From positions 14,349,668 to 14,413,667 of the forward strand of contig NC_061777.1 of assembly GCF_022458985.1 (NCBI RefSeq): a stretch of DNA of 64,000 nt. Direction: 5' to 3'. Source of the DNA: Mugil cephalus (lineage: Eukaryota > Chordata > Actinopteri > Mugiliformes > Mugilidae). The translations under genes were made by a program, and so were the position numbers. This document shows, in pieces, positions 10,701-23,000 of this stretch (positions within the stretch are counted from its first letter, which is position 1; every line of letters begins with the position of its first letter). The notes under the pieces are model-generated. The model worked only from the letters and a program-made list of their open reading frames with translations, searched no databases and was not told where the DNA came from.

Positions 10701-13700
10701 TTTGTGTTAAAATAAGGTAATAATGCTTTGGTTCACCATGAAGTTAAGAGAATATGTTGTGTGACAAAAATAAAACATCCAGGGAGCGTGACAGCAGGTA
10801 AGGAGGAGAACATGGAGATGGCCTGTCATGCAGTACTAATACATGTGTATGAGCAAAGACGGGTTGTACAACAGGACAAACATGGTAGCCTAAATTTGGC
10901 ACAATGTGACTTAGCCATGGAAATATTACTGATTTAAAAGTTACTGAAATCCAGTTGTTTTGAGATTTCCCTGACCAGACTGCACTGTATATGAAGAGGA
11001 AACTCCAGGCACAGTGAGATCAAAGACAGAAAAAAGGACCAAGCCTCAGATAAAATGGGCACCATGTGAGACACACCTGTCCCTTGGCTATGCCTCCATT
11101 GGTCTGTCCAGGCAAGCGGTAGGAGGAGAGAAGCAGGAGGGTGACGCAACAAAGCTTCACCTCCCAAGCACAAATGATCATACTGTGTTTGTGTGCATGT
11201 GTGCTACCTGTCCGATGCCAACATCGAAGTATTCATAGTCTACGGCACTGGTGACTGACTGCGCTCTGTGGAACTGGGCCTGCTGAGGAGTCAGTCCTGA
11301 AAACTGGTTATCATCGCGACCACTGGTTGAGTCCGGTGGAACTTGCAATCCTGGTGCCTGGCGCACTGCCCCTGACTTATATCCCTATTTAGATAGAGAA
11401 ACATAAAAAAATATTTAAATGCAGATGAACTGTAAATAGAGCCACAAGCAAGAGACACTGGCCATACAATAAAAATGGACTGTATCAAACAATTAGCTTC
11501 TTGCTGTTGTCTACTGTAAATCGGTTATTAGTACTTATGGTCAAACATCTGACCTGTGGAAGCCACTTCCTCCTGACGTAGTTCAAAATCTTCTTACGAG
11601 GTCCAAGTGGAATTCCTAAATCTTTGAGATCGCTGTCTTGGCAAAGAGCCTGAGAAAAGAGATACGCTTGGTTTTAGAATTAAGAGGCTTTATAATCTGT
11701 ACGGTGTATCACATCACTGATCCATAGACCTCAGTCCTAACAATGCATCACACTTGACTTCGTACATCCATTTTGTGTCTGTGTGTGCTCATGTGTTACC
11801 AGTGATTCCAGGTCGAGGTTCTCCGCCTGCAGTGTATCCAGGTACTGCTGTAGGCCCAGTCTGATCAGAGCCTGCTCAAGTGTATCACAGGACAGACGAC
11901 AGGGCTCAAAAGGAGGCACCTTAGGCACGGAGGGTGAAACAGAAAAAAACATTGTCATCTACTGTACTTAACAAAAAAATGTTCAAAATCATTAATCAAT
12001 GACGTTATCTTTTCCTGTGAATGTTATACCCTACCCCCTTTTTGGCTTCTGATCCATTCCTCTGATTGGTCAGCAGGTCAAACAAGATCAGTGAACCTGA
12101 TGATCAAGAAACAGAGCAAAGTTTACAATCAGTAATTCTCTAACAGTTGTGTGTGACCAGGTGTTTCTGTTTGTGCACATCTCTAACCCAGGCTATGTCC
12201 CACAACGGACTCTGCCCCGTTGAATTCTGGGTGTCGCTGCCTGAAGAGGGCATGCAGCCTGTTGATCTCTGAGGCCACCGTGTCCACTATTGTCTGGCAG
12301 TAGGTGGGGCTGTTATAGAAGAATAAGTCCAGCAGAGTGTCGTTGGTGAAATGCCTCAGCCTGCTGATGCTGGGCAGAGTGATCCTCTGGATGTCCCTGG
12401 AGATAAACAAAAAAAAAAAAAAACACAGTAGCAAGACTTTTGCAAGCTACACGACTTATTAGATGAATTTGGTTGTTATCTTTATACTTACTCATCCACA
12501 CCAGTAGCATCCCCATGCAGAGCACTGTGCCAGTTCACTGGGAGGAACTCGACTCTTCCAATCTGTCCGTCGTGCTGAGCACGCTTATAATGAGAGGCCA
12601 GGAGGGACAGGGAAGCACTCCTGAAGTCATTTACTGGAAAGAGAGCAGATGAAACGGGAGTCATAAATGCACATAAATATATTCATGCACACAGCAAATA
12701 TCTACACACAAACTCACCACACTGTATGATGGATCGGAAGCGCAAGTCGCATGCAGGGCCGATGCCATGCACCATAAAGACGAGGTGATCCACTTTTTCT
12801 GGTTCACCTGGAAACAGAACCATAAACATGATGCACCTGAAAAAGTAGGCTGCAGTAAAAACACTGTCAAACCGGTCTAGATGTTAGAATACACACATAC
12901 CATCAGGGATTTCTACAGAGATGTTCTCCACTCCCCTTTTGACTGTGCGTGGCCTGGTCTGCTCTGAGGGAGACGACACCCAGTCATCCTGCAGTCCCAT
13001 TGGCTGATACTGCATTATCAGCTGAGAGAGGAACAGAAACATCGCAACATTTATTTAATTTTATTATTTAAACTCTTATCAATTTTCTTCAAGCTCCTTA
13101 CAAGCTTGTATGACTAGTCAGCTAGTCGACTTTACTGCTGTGCCATGAGACGCTTTAAACAGGAAGACGCCTGACAATACCGACACACCAGTGAGAAAAC
13201 AAACAGGGAGGCCAGTGGGTCACTGCAGTAAACTAGCAGTTTCATCAAGTCTGAAACCCATTCTACCATGACACGCAGAATACACAAGTTAGTCCTGAAA
13301 TGCAATAAATGTACTAAGGCAATGCACACTCATGTGAAAAGGCATCTGCTAACGCTAACAGAGGCACGGTCCAAATCCACTTCCAAATCCAATGGTCTTC
13401 ACCAAACGTCCTGTGTTGTAACAGAGAGAAGGAGGTCTAAAGGATATTAGACCTTTAGCTGTTATACACAGAAAAGGCTTTGGAGAAATACAGTATGTTT
13501 TTTATCTCAGCTATATTAACCCATCTTAAAATACACTGTGTAGTACTATTAAGTGCAATTTTCGGTCCCAACTAAACATATCTGCAGCGCACAGTATTAT
13601 TATTATTATTATTATTTTTTAATAATTGTGTTAATTGAATAAGAGCAAGTGTAAACAATAAAATGGCTACAATTCTTTTTTCTTTTAACTGCAAAAAAAA

Positions 13701-16700
13701 AAAAGAAAAATTATCAAAACATGGTCCCCAAACTATTCCCGCTTGATAAACTCCCTCCCTGACCTCCTAACTCACACCACAGACCTTATATTTCCCAGGA
13801 TCACTTGTCATTTCGATATCTCTCACCACCCTCTCCTGCCTGTACAGAATATTTAGTGCTGTCAACACAAAAAGTTGAAGACATGTCAGGAATACAATAC
13901 AAAGATAACAGAATAGGAATGTCGCAGTGCTTGTTTAGATGTTAGTTAAGTAGGAAAGATGTAGAAGAATAAGAGTAGAAATGTGTGCGAAAAGAACAAA
14001 AATAAATAAATAAATATCAACTGCTACCCACATCTAAGTCAAGTTACTAATACAAATCAAACCTACAGGCCCCACACATCACCACAACTCCTCTGAATTC
14101 TGAATTTTATTTTCTCGAAGTTGACTAAGAATAAGAAATGCAGCACACTGTATTGATAAGCTCAGGTGTTTTAAGTTCAGTCCTGTTGTGTTCATGTTTT
14201 TTTCGTCCTTGATGTCAGTGAATGCACCACGCGAGAGACAGAAGTCATGATAGAGCTGAGTGTTTGCCCAGCGCGAGACACTTCGTGGAAGAGTTAGATT
14301 GACGACATTACTGGTATTGAAGTAGGTTACGGCCGAGAGCCTATAATCAAGTTTCAGTTTACTTTTGTGTGAGGCACTACAATATGTATTCAGGTCAAGA
14401 ATGTAGATTCCATTGTTTTATACATTCTTTCTTTCAGTGTTTTTATGTGTGACATGAAAACGAGCCGACGTGAACTTTCACCACATATTAACTTCAAAAA
14501 ATCGTTCAGTCCTTACAAGCATGCAATAAATGTTCAAATAAGTTTCGTGCCCATTGTATGTATAGATGAGTCACATGTCAACAGCAGCTCTCACCTTGGG
14601 ATTGTGTAAAATGACAGTCTCTCCAGTGGGAAAGTCCAGTTTTCTCTTCCATTCATCTAAGGTGACTGCTATCATGTAGGCCTCCTGCATAATTGGAGAG
14701 TGGGTGAAAAAACACTGTGATATAAGTAAAGACTTGGAGGAAACTAAAGTCAGAGGCAGTAAGAATGAGCAGTGTGGTGGTGAAAGTTCAGCATCAGGGA
14801 CTACCTCCAGACGTTTGCTGAAATCTTCAGGGTAAGGCATGAATCTCGTGTCTTTATCTCCTTTGTAGAACCAGGTACAGCGGCGGACTTCAGAGGGAGC
14901 TTGCTCCCAATACACAGCGTAGCGCTTCCTTTCCCTGACATGTACGTCATATCGCTGTCCATCCACAGCTACTACCACATCCTCCTCCTTATCTCCTACT
15001 GTGAAAATGAACACATGCAAATGTATAAAAGGTTCATGGTCCATCCGACCTGTGAAGTGCATAACAATGATGCTCTCATTACAGTGTCATGCTCTTTTCA
15101 GAAATATAGGTCCTGGCATTGGATGTTACTTTGAAAAGGCACCACCTGAGCTTTGTTGGAGACCAAGCTAATCCCCATAGCAATGACAAGGGGGGTGTCC
15201 CTTGAATCCTCTCTCCTTTTCCTTCCTTAGACCACTTTTGGTAGATGCTGGCCACAGCTGACTGGCAACACTCAACAAGAGCTGAGCTAACCTAACCGAC
15301 CTAGGTGCCTGGCCATCAAACATACAGCATGCAGCACACTCGTTGTCTAGTATATTCCACTCGTGTTATCTCCCTCCTGAATTTCAAATATCTTGCGCAA
15401 TATGTAAAAGAAATGGCAAATGAATGAATTGTTTAAGGAAATGTTCAAAGCTAAATTAAATTATTTGTATAAATAACAATTGTAGTTATAGTGCACAAAT
15501 TGATGTGTAAAGTAGCATGATCAAAAGGGTAAAAGATATTCTTCTGTCAACTGGAAAGACAAAAACTTTTCTTGTCCTTAAATAGAATTGGTGGAAATGG
15601 ACGGGGTATGAGAGTGATTATAAGTGTACAGTATGCTAGAAATCAATAAAAATAGTTCTGTTGTGCCCTCAGTGAGTCATTGTCAACAGCTATTTACAAA
15701 AAACTCACACCTTTTCTGATACTGACTATGCTAATTTAATTTACATGTAAAACTAATTCTTACAAGTGTTGTAGGCATTCTCTAGGTTGTCAGAGTCTTC
15801 TCTGCTGAAAGGAAGCCAGGACATGTTGTCCTCAGCTCGTCGACAGAAGAACCAGTGAGGCTGCACCTCTCGGTAAGGAGCTGGAACCGGCTCCATGTCA
15901 AGCATCTCAAAAGAGGATGTGGAAGAAGGAGAGGCCTCATCCACCACAGGGGATACCTGAAAAGAAAAAAAAAAAAAACGATTTTAAATCAATATTTGTT
16001 CTCCCTGTCAATAATAATGCTGTGTTACACACATTTACCTTCGTTAGAAGAGTCTCAACACTGTCTCAACTCTACAGTGGCTAGAATAAGTAAATAAGTC
16101 TGTATTCCTATATTAAAAATCCTATCAAGCTAGCTGAGCCCATCAGACAAAGCAAAGGACAGTCGGACAATAAAAGATCAGGCCTCCTCTTGGTGAGACA
16201 CACAAAGCCTTGCTTTATTGTTTCTTTCTCTACAAGCTTTGTCTTGTCTTCTTCTTTCCAAAACCAGTAAAAGTGCAGCTTGTAAACAACCTATTTCCAC
16301 TGAATGTCTCGTGGTCCCAAACAATGCTGCCACTAATTCTTTGGGTACTGCATTGCTCCTGTTGAGTGTTGAAACAGGGTGTCTGTCACCATTTGACACG
16401 ACACCCACTCACATTACACAGCTGCCAAATCAGCCGTGCCATTTGCAGTGTAGTGAGTACTTAGATTTAACACAGGATTGAGGAAAAACTGGAAATGTCA
16501 AAGGAACGCCCTTCTCAAGAATTAAATCTTGCTCATTGCCTTGGCAGTAACACCTCTCTGTATTAAATGCATGCCAGGCAGATATGCCAGGCAGATCAAT
16601 GTGAATGTGAACTCCATCAAAGAAAAAGACAAGTATATGGCCTCGGACACCGTGCTGGGTTTGTTATCTCTTGTGGACAACGTGTTGTGTCCTAAGGTGT

Positions 16701-17638
16701 GAAAACCATAAAAAGGTGCAGTGTGTAATGTCCATAGACATTACAATTGTACCCCTCTGTAACTCAGTAAGTAAAGAATGTCTAGGCTATTTTTGTTGGA
16801 GAGGACGGGAGCACAAACAATTCACGAACAAGCCCTGCTACAAGAGCTGGCTACAAATCAACACTTATTCAAAATCAGAAACACTTAGTTGAGTGAGTCA
16901 ACTTGTAAAGTTTTCCTGTCTGGTTGCACTTGTTGGAGTTACCCCTTCCCACAAACACCTCCAAGTGGCATGCGATTGATTTCAAGATCTCTTCTTAGCA
17001 TATGCATACTTATAACAACTGCAGTGATGCAATACTGTTTCACAGATCTATAAAACAGAAGTACTGTATCAACCATACTGAGGCTAACATAACCCCTGTC
17101 GTCCCAGGTTTTAGATACACCTGTTAAGAACTGTTGTCACAAACACACTCCCTATTAGAGTCTTTCTCATCGAACTTCATAAAAAAAAAAAAAAAAAAGT
17201 TAAACATTCATCTCCCCTTTTCTGCTTGATTGATTTAAAGGCGGTGCTGGAGCCCGTGCTAATCCCTCACCATAAAAGCCACAAGAGGAAGCACCTTGTT
17301 GTAACTTGTAACTTCTCTTTCATTAACTTTATAGAACAATACACATGTAATGGCTGCAAAACACATTAAAAAGCACAAACTTGTAAACTGTCACCCTGTC
17401 ATTGAAATAAAACAGAGCCTGGACAATATCACACATACAGTTATGATGAGAAAGAGTATTGAACATGCTGTGTTGCAGGCATATAATGTCCAACAACAAG
17501 TCACGTGTGCACCCTCACCTGATCCTCAGGTGTATTGCCTGGAGCCTTGGTCTCAATGGGGTCGACAAACTGGTCTTGAGTATTGTTCCCTGGGGCGGCC
17601 TGAGATAGACGCCCCTCTTCACCTGGAGTTAATGACAT
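7762..17638 (-). CDS. ddhd2: DDHD2, intracellular phospholipase A1 / triglyceride lipase
   Basis: Membrane-associated serine lipase of the PA-PLA1 family; in human, loss causes hereditary spastic paraplegia SPG54. Coding exons, in order: 17519-17638, 15764-15956, 14805-14998, 14595-14684, 12901-13021, 12718-12807, 12492-12633, 12188-12396, 12035-12096, 11800-11919, 11554-11649, 11208-11384, 10524-10679, 10103-10205, 9859-10017, 7955-8126 and 7762-7843. All phases agree and give about 761 residues (human 711). The start MSLTPGEEG is the first ATG in frame. A WWE domain (PHWFFCRR...[12 protein letters not shown]) covers residues about 60-135. The lipase elbow GHSLG (Ser near 384) is split by the 12188 junction. 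A SAM domain covers about 407-480, and a C-terminal DDHD domain ([27 protein letters not shown]) runs to the end PQQ. A possible 35-codon cassette exon lies at 9560-9664. Confidence 0.96.
9560..9664 (-). CDS. ddhd2: candidate frame-neutral cassette exon of ddhd2
   Basis: On the minus strand an acceptor (CGAACCTCAG) and a strong donor (CAAG|GTAAGC) bound 105 bases. They are open in the phase needed between the exons ending at 9859 and starting at 8126 (phase 1 in, phase 1 out). It would insert 35 residues, including [20 protein letters not shown], between the low-complexity linker and the last part of the DDHD domain. I recall no counterpart in human DDHD2. Skipping it also keeps the frame. 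The preceding donor (CAGG|GTAGAA) is weak, which suits alternative splicing. Confidence 0.5.
10371..10400. repeat. (AT)n(AC)n microsatellite
   Basis: Short AT run followed by a CA run within a ddhd2 intron. Simple repeat only. Confidence 0.85.
13022..14594 (-). other. large ddhd2 intron
   Basis: Intron between the exon ending its coding at 14595 and the one starting at 13021. It holds an (ATT)n run at about 13595-13614 and A-rich tracts. No coding exon or recognisable mobile element was seen. Confidence 0.7.
15957..17518 (-). other. ddhd2 intron after the first coding exon
   Basis: About 1.56 kb between coding exons 1 and 2. Apart from an A tract at about 17180-17198 I recognise no repeat family, RNA gene or exon. 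Confidence 0.6.
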
Positions 17639-18237
17639 TAGTCCAATCCTCTGCTCTTACCTGAGGTGAGCGGGATGGGGGGCACGCGGTCACACCACCT
17701 GCAACGACCCATCAATACATGAATGAAATAAAGACCGTCTAATGATGACAGCCAGCAAACAGCTACTTGAAACAGAGCAGCAAACAGCCGGCGACGAGAC
17801 AGAAACATAAACAAGCCAGACGACTTAAGCTAATACCTTGAGTGTCGTTTCTAACCCCAGCTATGGGTAAACATTACCTCATCAGCTGATAGCAACTAAC
17901 GTTTCGACACAGTGGTAAATACAAGCAGCCATGGTGCCTTCATAGTCAAACACTCTGTGCATGTATTATAAGTTATGTTGGTGTCCATGTAAATGGGAAT
18001 ACTGGACGTCACCTTGAACCAAGCCAGCCAATGCTGACCGTCGCTTCTCATGTTGTGAGTGTATTTTAAAGAATGCACAAACACATCGTTGAGGCTAATG
18101 ACTGTTAACGATGGTTAGGGTTTATGCTAGTTACGGTGACTGGACGGGACACAGCTGTTAAGTTCTCCGTCCTCGCACCCTGTCGGTGTTTTGGACATAA
18201 CAGCACCGATAATAGTCAGTCATTAACTAAAACTCAC

Positions 18238-18410
18238 CGACATCTTCACATGGACTTAATGCCGATGATTTATATTCGTTGTTTGGGTAGCTCGGACTAG
18301 CTAGGCTAGCCAAGGACAGCCTCCTGTCAACCGACCGCTTCAGGCAACAGCGCGTCCTCGGACATATGACGACTACACGGCGAGGGCTGACCAATCGATA
18401 ACCTGAGAAC
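18238..18410 (-). other. ddhd2: ddhd2 5' untranslated first exon and promoter area
   Basis: Minus-strand sequence ends in a perfect donor (TCG|GTGAGT, exon end 18238). It lies upstream of the exon carrying the start codon, whose acceptor is near 17660. The region is richer in CpG than its surroundings, as expected of a promoter-proximal exon. The transcription start is not determined; 18410 is an estimate. Confidence 0.5.
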
Positions 18411-20084
18411 AAATTAAAGGGCCTACCACAACTACATTAATTAAGTTGGGGTTTTAGGTGATGGGTGAGTTTTCAAAATGTGACCATTGACGGAGAAATA
18501 CACAATCAACACCTCCAGTGCAAACGGGGGAAATCAGAAAACAAAATCGTACATTATCTTCAAGACACCATACCGCTCTAAATAAAAATAGTAATCTGTT
18601 AAACTGTAATTAACAGACTGCATCCGAAAACATGACATAGGCTACTGTAAAAAACATAACAGAATTTTATGTGTAAAATGCTAAATTTCCGAGGAGCACA
18701 TAAAGGTGTCATGAACCACAACACGTCACCAGGCACCGCCCCCAAACATGACGCTGGCGTTATTAATAAGTAATAACATGAACAAGGTTATTGTTATTTT
18801 AAAGCGGTAACAAGTTTAATACTTAATTCGCAACAGCACTCACATAACATAATAGTCTACACATGACACCAACTGTACATAATAAACGAGAGGAGGACCA
18901 CTAGAATAAATAAATACACTTTGAGCAGATTAAAACTACACTAAGACGTTTCAAGTCAGTAAAACTTCATCTGCTGCCTTAAAAATGTGAGTAAGCTCAA
19001 GAAAACCTGAAGAAAACCTCTGTTTCAACTCAAAAAGCTGAGTTAAATTGACCACATGGACAAAACTCACAAGGAGTCAAGACAACAGACTACCTTAATT
19101 TAAAGGTTACAAAACTCATTAAATTGAGTTCAATATCACAAACTTGTCACGGCTATTGAAGTTCACAGGACTCAATGTGACTGTAATGTTTTGCAGTGTA
19201 GGTGTTCCCATCTTTCTGCTGAAAAGTAAGTTACGCCATGTCTGGACATACTGCAAATGATTGAGGTTTATTCCAGTACATTTATTCTAGCAATACCAGA
19301 CAAGTCACCAGCTTAACCTACCCTAGAAAGCCCAATTAATTTTTTGGACAAGAATGTGTAATGTGTGAATCCACTAGGTGTAGGCCTTTCAACAGGGAGG
19401 CGTAACCATATCACTCTCAGACACACCCGTGTGAAGCAGGTTAACTGTCTCATTGTTGTATTTTTGACAAACTGACTCTCCTATTAGTCAAGAGTGTTGA
19501 GTTTGCACAACGCAGGACCGGCTTGACCTCGGATTAGAAGAATGTTTGTAGTTTAGAAAATGCTTGATTAGATCACATTGTTAACATGGTAGCATGTGTA
19601 TATAGAAGCTGCTTTTTTTTTTATTGTCAAACCAGGTTGTCCAGTCCCAAACAAACAATTACGTGCTTAATTGTTCACCTTACTCCAGGGCTTGTGGAGG
19701 GAGGAGTGAGACAAGTCAGGGGAAGGAAAAGCAAGTAGCGCTACAGCACATGGACACACCCAGTCCAACAAAGTGTGTGAGACAGTCAGGGAGAGTAATG
19801 AGTCTGTGTGAAGCAATAAGAGGGTGTGGCTTTTTTTTTTACACAGGGGAAACAGATAAGCTAAAGTTTGCCTTCTAGAGAGAGGCAGGAGTCACAAACA
19901 GACAGACGTTCACTTTCACTCTGCTGGGTTTAGAGACAGTCCAGCTGCACATTTCCACTCTGTCCCTCCCTCTGGTACAATCTTTGAAGCAAGACTCTGC
20001 GAGGGAGCAGCTACCAGAAGTTAAAAAAAGAAGAAGAAGAAGAAGAAAAGCAGACAACTCTGGAAAAAACTTCAACTTGCAGCC
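18411..20084. other. divergent intergenic region between ddhd2 and the CLUH-family gene
   Basis: Both neighbours are transcribed away from this 1.7 kb space, so it should contain both promoters. Most of the middle is the repeat-like stretch described at 18643-19200. An (AAG)n run (20028-20046) lies in the CLUH 5' leader. No other gene was seen. Confidence 0.6.
18643..19200. mobile_element. possible non-autonomous DNA transposon (MITE-like)
   Basis: The left edge CTACTGTAAAAAACAT and the right edge AATGTTTTGCAGTGTAG are imperfect inverted copies of each other. The interior contains the ACTCAAT/TTGAGTT type of phrases common in short fish DNA elements that end in CAGTGTA. The match is from memory and the inverted repeats are short, so the limits and family are uncertain. 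It could be two smaller elements side by side. Confidence 0.35.
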
Positions 20085-23000
20085 ATGAAGGACAAAGTGA
20101 GAAGAGGAGGAGGAAGAAATCAACACAAGACTGGTAAAAAGAAAATCCCCGTGATATGTTTTTCTCCTCTGCTGCCTCTCCCTCTCCCTCTGTTTCTCTT
20201 TTGCACTTTCCTCTTCCTTCTTTTTCCTTCTGGTGCCTCCCTCGCTGGAGAATGCGTGGAGGGTGGGAGATTTAGCACCGCACCGCTGCTCTGAACATGG
20301 CTGCTCTCTGCAGGCATTCCCCCAGCTTTCTGGCCACTTGGACACTCTGCTGTGCAACTTTTATTTAGCCAACCACATGCTTTGTTACAGCTGAAATAGC
20401 TAGCAAAATATTGCAACGACCCAGTTACGGTAATTTCAGGACAAAGAGTTAATTTTAGGTGAAACGGCGTCTCTTGCTCTTTGTACATTATTATTCTCTT
20501 CTTTATAACTTCTTTTCCTTTTGACACCGAAATGGGCCTTACCTCCTTGCCACTCCCCTAACACCAAACAGAATGACTGAATTATAGCAGAATGTGTGTT
20601 GGCATGTCTCGCCCTCAGGTAATTTCTCCAAAAAGAAAAAAAAAAAGATATAACAGGTATAGCAGGTATGACAATATGATTTTCAGGTGAATTAATTTCA
20701 AGGCACAAAGGGGTATTTGGACAAGCACCAGTTTTTAATATGTGACATAATCATGAGTTTGCTAAATTATACATGCCAGTATCAGAAATCAGTGCCTAAA
20801 TAAACGTATCACTGGTGAAACCGATGCTCTTTTCTGTAGCAATAAAGCAGCAGCTCCTTTAGAGAAGAAACGGATGGCTCAAAGCTTCCAGAGAGGAGGA
20901 ACGTTCTTCCAGCCAATCACAAACTCTTATTTCTTTGGGTGCTTTCCGAAGGTAAAGCAGTCCCAGATTGACAGCAGAGTTGAGGATTTACTCTAGAATG
21001 AAAATCTTTAGAGATAAGAACGGCTCAAATTCTGCGCAGCTTAGTGGTGTTGCACACAGCATAACCACAGGCATCCTTGCAAGAAGGCCCTCTCCTTTGC
21101 CAGGCTTCAGGTTTGTTGTTTTTTGTGTCATAGCATTCGTCTGTCTCTACATGCCATTGTTGGGTGTGGCTGTCCCTTCATCCCGAGATGACATGAAGAC
21201 CAGTAGGTGAATTCAGGAGGTTTAGTCACACTTCATTTTGTGGAACACGCTGAGTCCTGTACTCCCTCCAGTTCTGCAAGTGTGTGTAAAAAGGTTGACA
21301 CGCCCCACTTTCACTGCCTTTGCCATTTTATTTGCCTGAATTCACCCTCACCCTCAGGCACTCTCTCACACACGCACACACTTTTCAGCCCAGATCAGAC
21401 TAATATTAGAGATTAGTGTTCATATTTGATTCTGTACAAAGACCCAGTGATGAAATCTGAGCTCAGTGAGTCATATTTATTATCCGTTGATTCGTTGATT
21501 CTGCTTATCCGGTTATTTTGTGAAACAAACGGGTTTCAGTGTAAAGTATCGGTGTCAAAGTGAGCTGGAAACTTTCTCGGACTAATGGGCGGAAGGCAGG
21601 AAATCAACCAGTTATTTGCTGCTCCTTTACAAAACTGTGATTATCCTCCTCAGTTAGTTTTTGTTTTTTTGAATTTCTGTCTGAAACAGATGTGATGAGC
21701 CAGACCACTGGAACTGATGCTGCTGGTGTAAAGCGAGATGATGACACATCGTTCTCTGTGAAGATCCAGGGAACAGGAGTTGAGCCTTTTGAGCTGCAGG
21801 TAAAAAAAAAAAAAAAAAAAAAAAGTTTTAATCTTGCCTTTTTCTTCACCTTTGAATAGTTAAGGAGATTTAACGAGCTAATATGATGGAAACGAACAGT
21901 GACAGTGACAGCTACTTTTATATACTATATATATAATTTTATAATTTTGTCATTTGATTACACAGTTTATCTGCAATGCTCTTTTCTCTCCAGTAAAAAC
22001 AGAATGATCTAAAATAGGTCGGATTATATGTGAGCAAGACATGTTGTTTTAAACCATACTTCTTTGTAGGTGCATGGGTTTTGGCTTGTTCAGGATGCAG
22101 TCATGGCTCTTCTTTCGAAGAATGAGGTCTGTCCTCGCTCCCACTTTTCACTTTCGTTCGCTGGCGCAACTCTGGATCCCTTCGCAGAACTGCAAAGCCT
22201 CAAAGGCCTCAAGGGAGGATCCATCCTTCGCCTTGTAGAAGGTACCATGGTTTTATTAGCTTTGGCTTGAATGTAGTTTTTTGTTGTTGTTGTTGTGTGT
22301 GAGGGTACTGTGGTTTATTCATTCTTACCTAAGATTTTTCCCCAGCCGTTTTTTCAATTTACGATTTATTTTTTCTCAATCGCCAGAATACCTGGCTGTG
22401 CTGTAGTTAATTGTTGCATGATGTATTTTGGATATCAAAATCTTAATATTGATTGCAGGGGTATTTCAAGTATTTCAGCATTTTCAGCAGCACACTGTCA
22501 CCCTTTCACCTCCACACACAGTTAAGACTCTCTCAGCTCAATGTAAAGAGCTGACTCACCTTCCTGAGTCATAACAGGGTTTATAGTTGAAGAGATTTAT
22601 CTGTGCAGAGATTACAAATATGTGTCAACCAATAAGCGAATTTCTCACGATCCAATTGTTGCAATAGTGAAACAAACCACCCTGCAGCAATTCCTTAAGC
22701 GTTACTGATTGACAGACTGACACTCGATCGTTACTGTTGAAATTTTAAACTCTTCTGTCCTGTAAGTCTCCCACTTTTAAAGAGGATTATAAATAAAAGT
22801 CTTGGTCCTGTGAAAACAGTTGGTCATTCTCACAAGTTCATCAGACCTTTGTCATATTACTGTGAGTCTCATAAAGAGGGTCAGTCTAAATTTAAGGCTA
22901 ACCAGTGCATGTTTTTCCAGAGCCCTACACCTCCCACACAGTCAGACTCCATCTGGCTCGAGTTCTGGAGCTGCTGAGAGCGTCCGGACCCCAAGATGCA

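Noticed and set aside
14571-15062. A single 163-codon minus-strand coding region
   Set aside because: It joins two ddhd2 exons (14805-14998 and 14595-14684) through an intron that happens to have no stop; the splice signals and human protein favour two exons.
19875-20527. Minus-strand frames of 160 and 135 codons near the CLUH start
   Set aside because: They consist of low-complexity Ser/Glu/Arg runs from AAG and CTC repeats, have no family resemblance and overlap the CLUH first exon.
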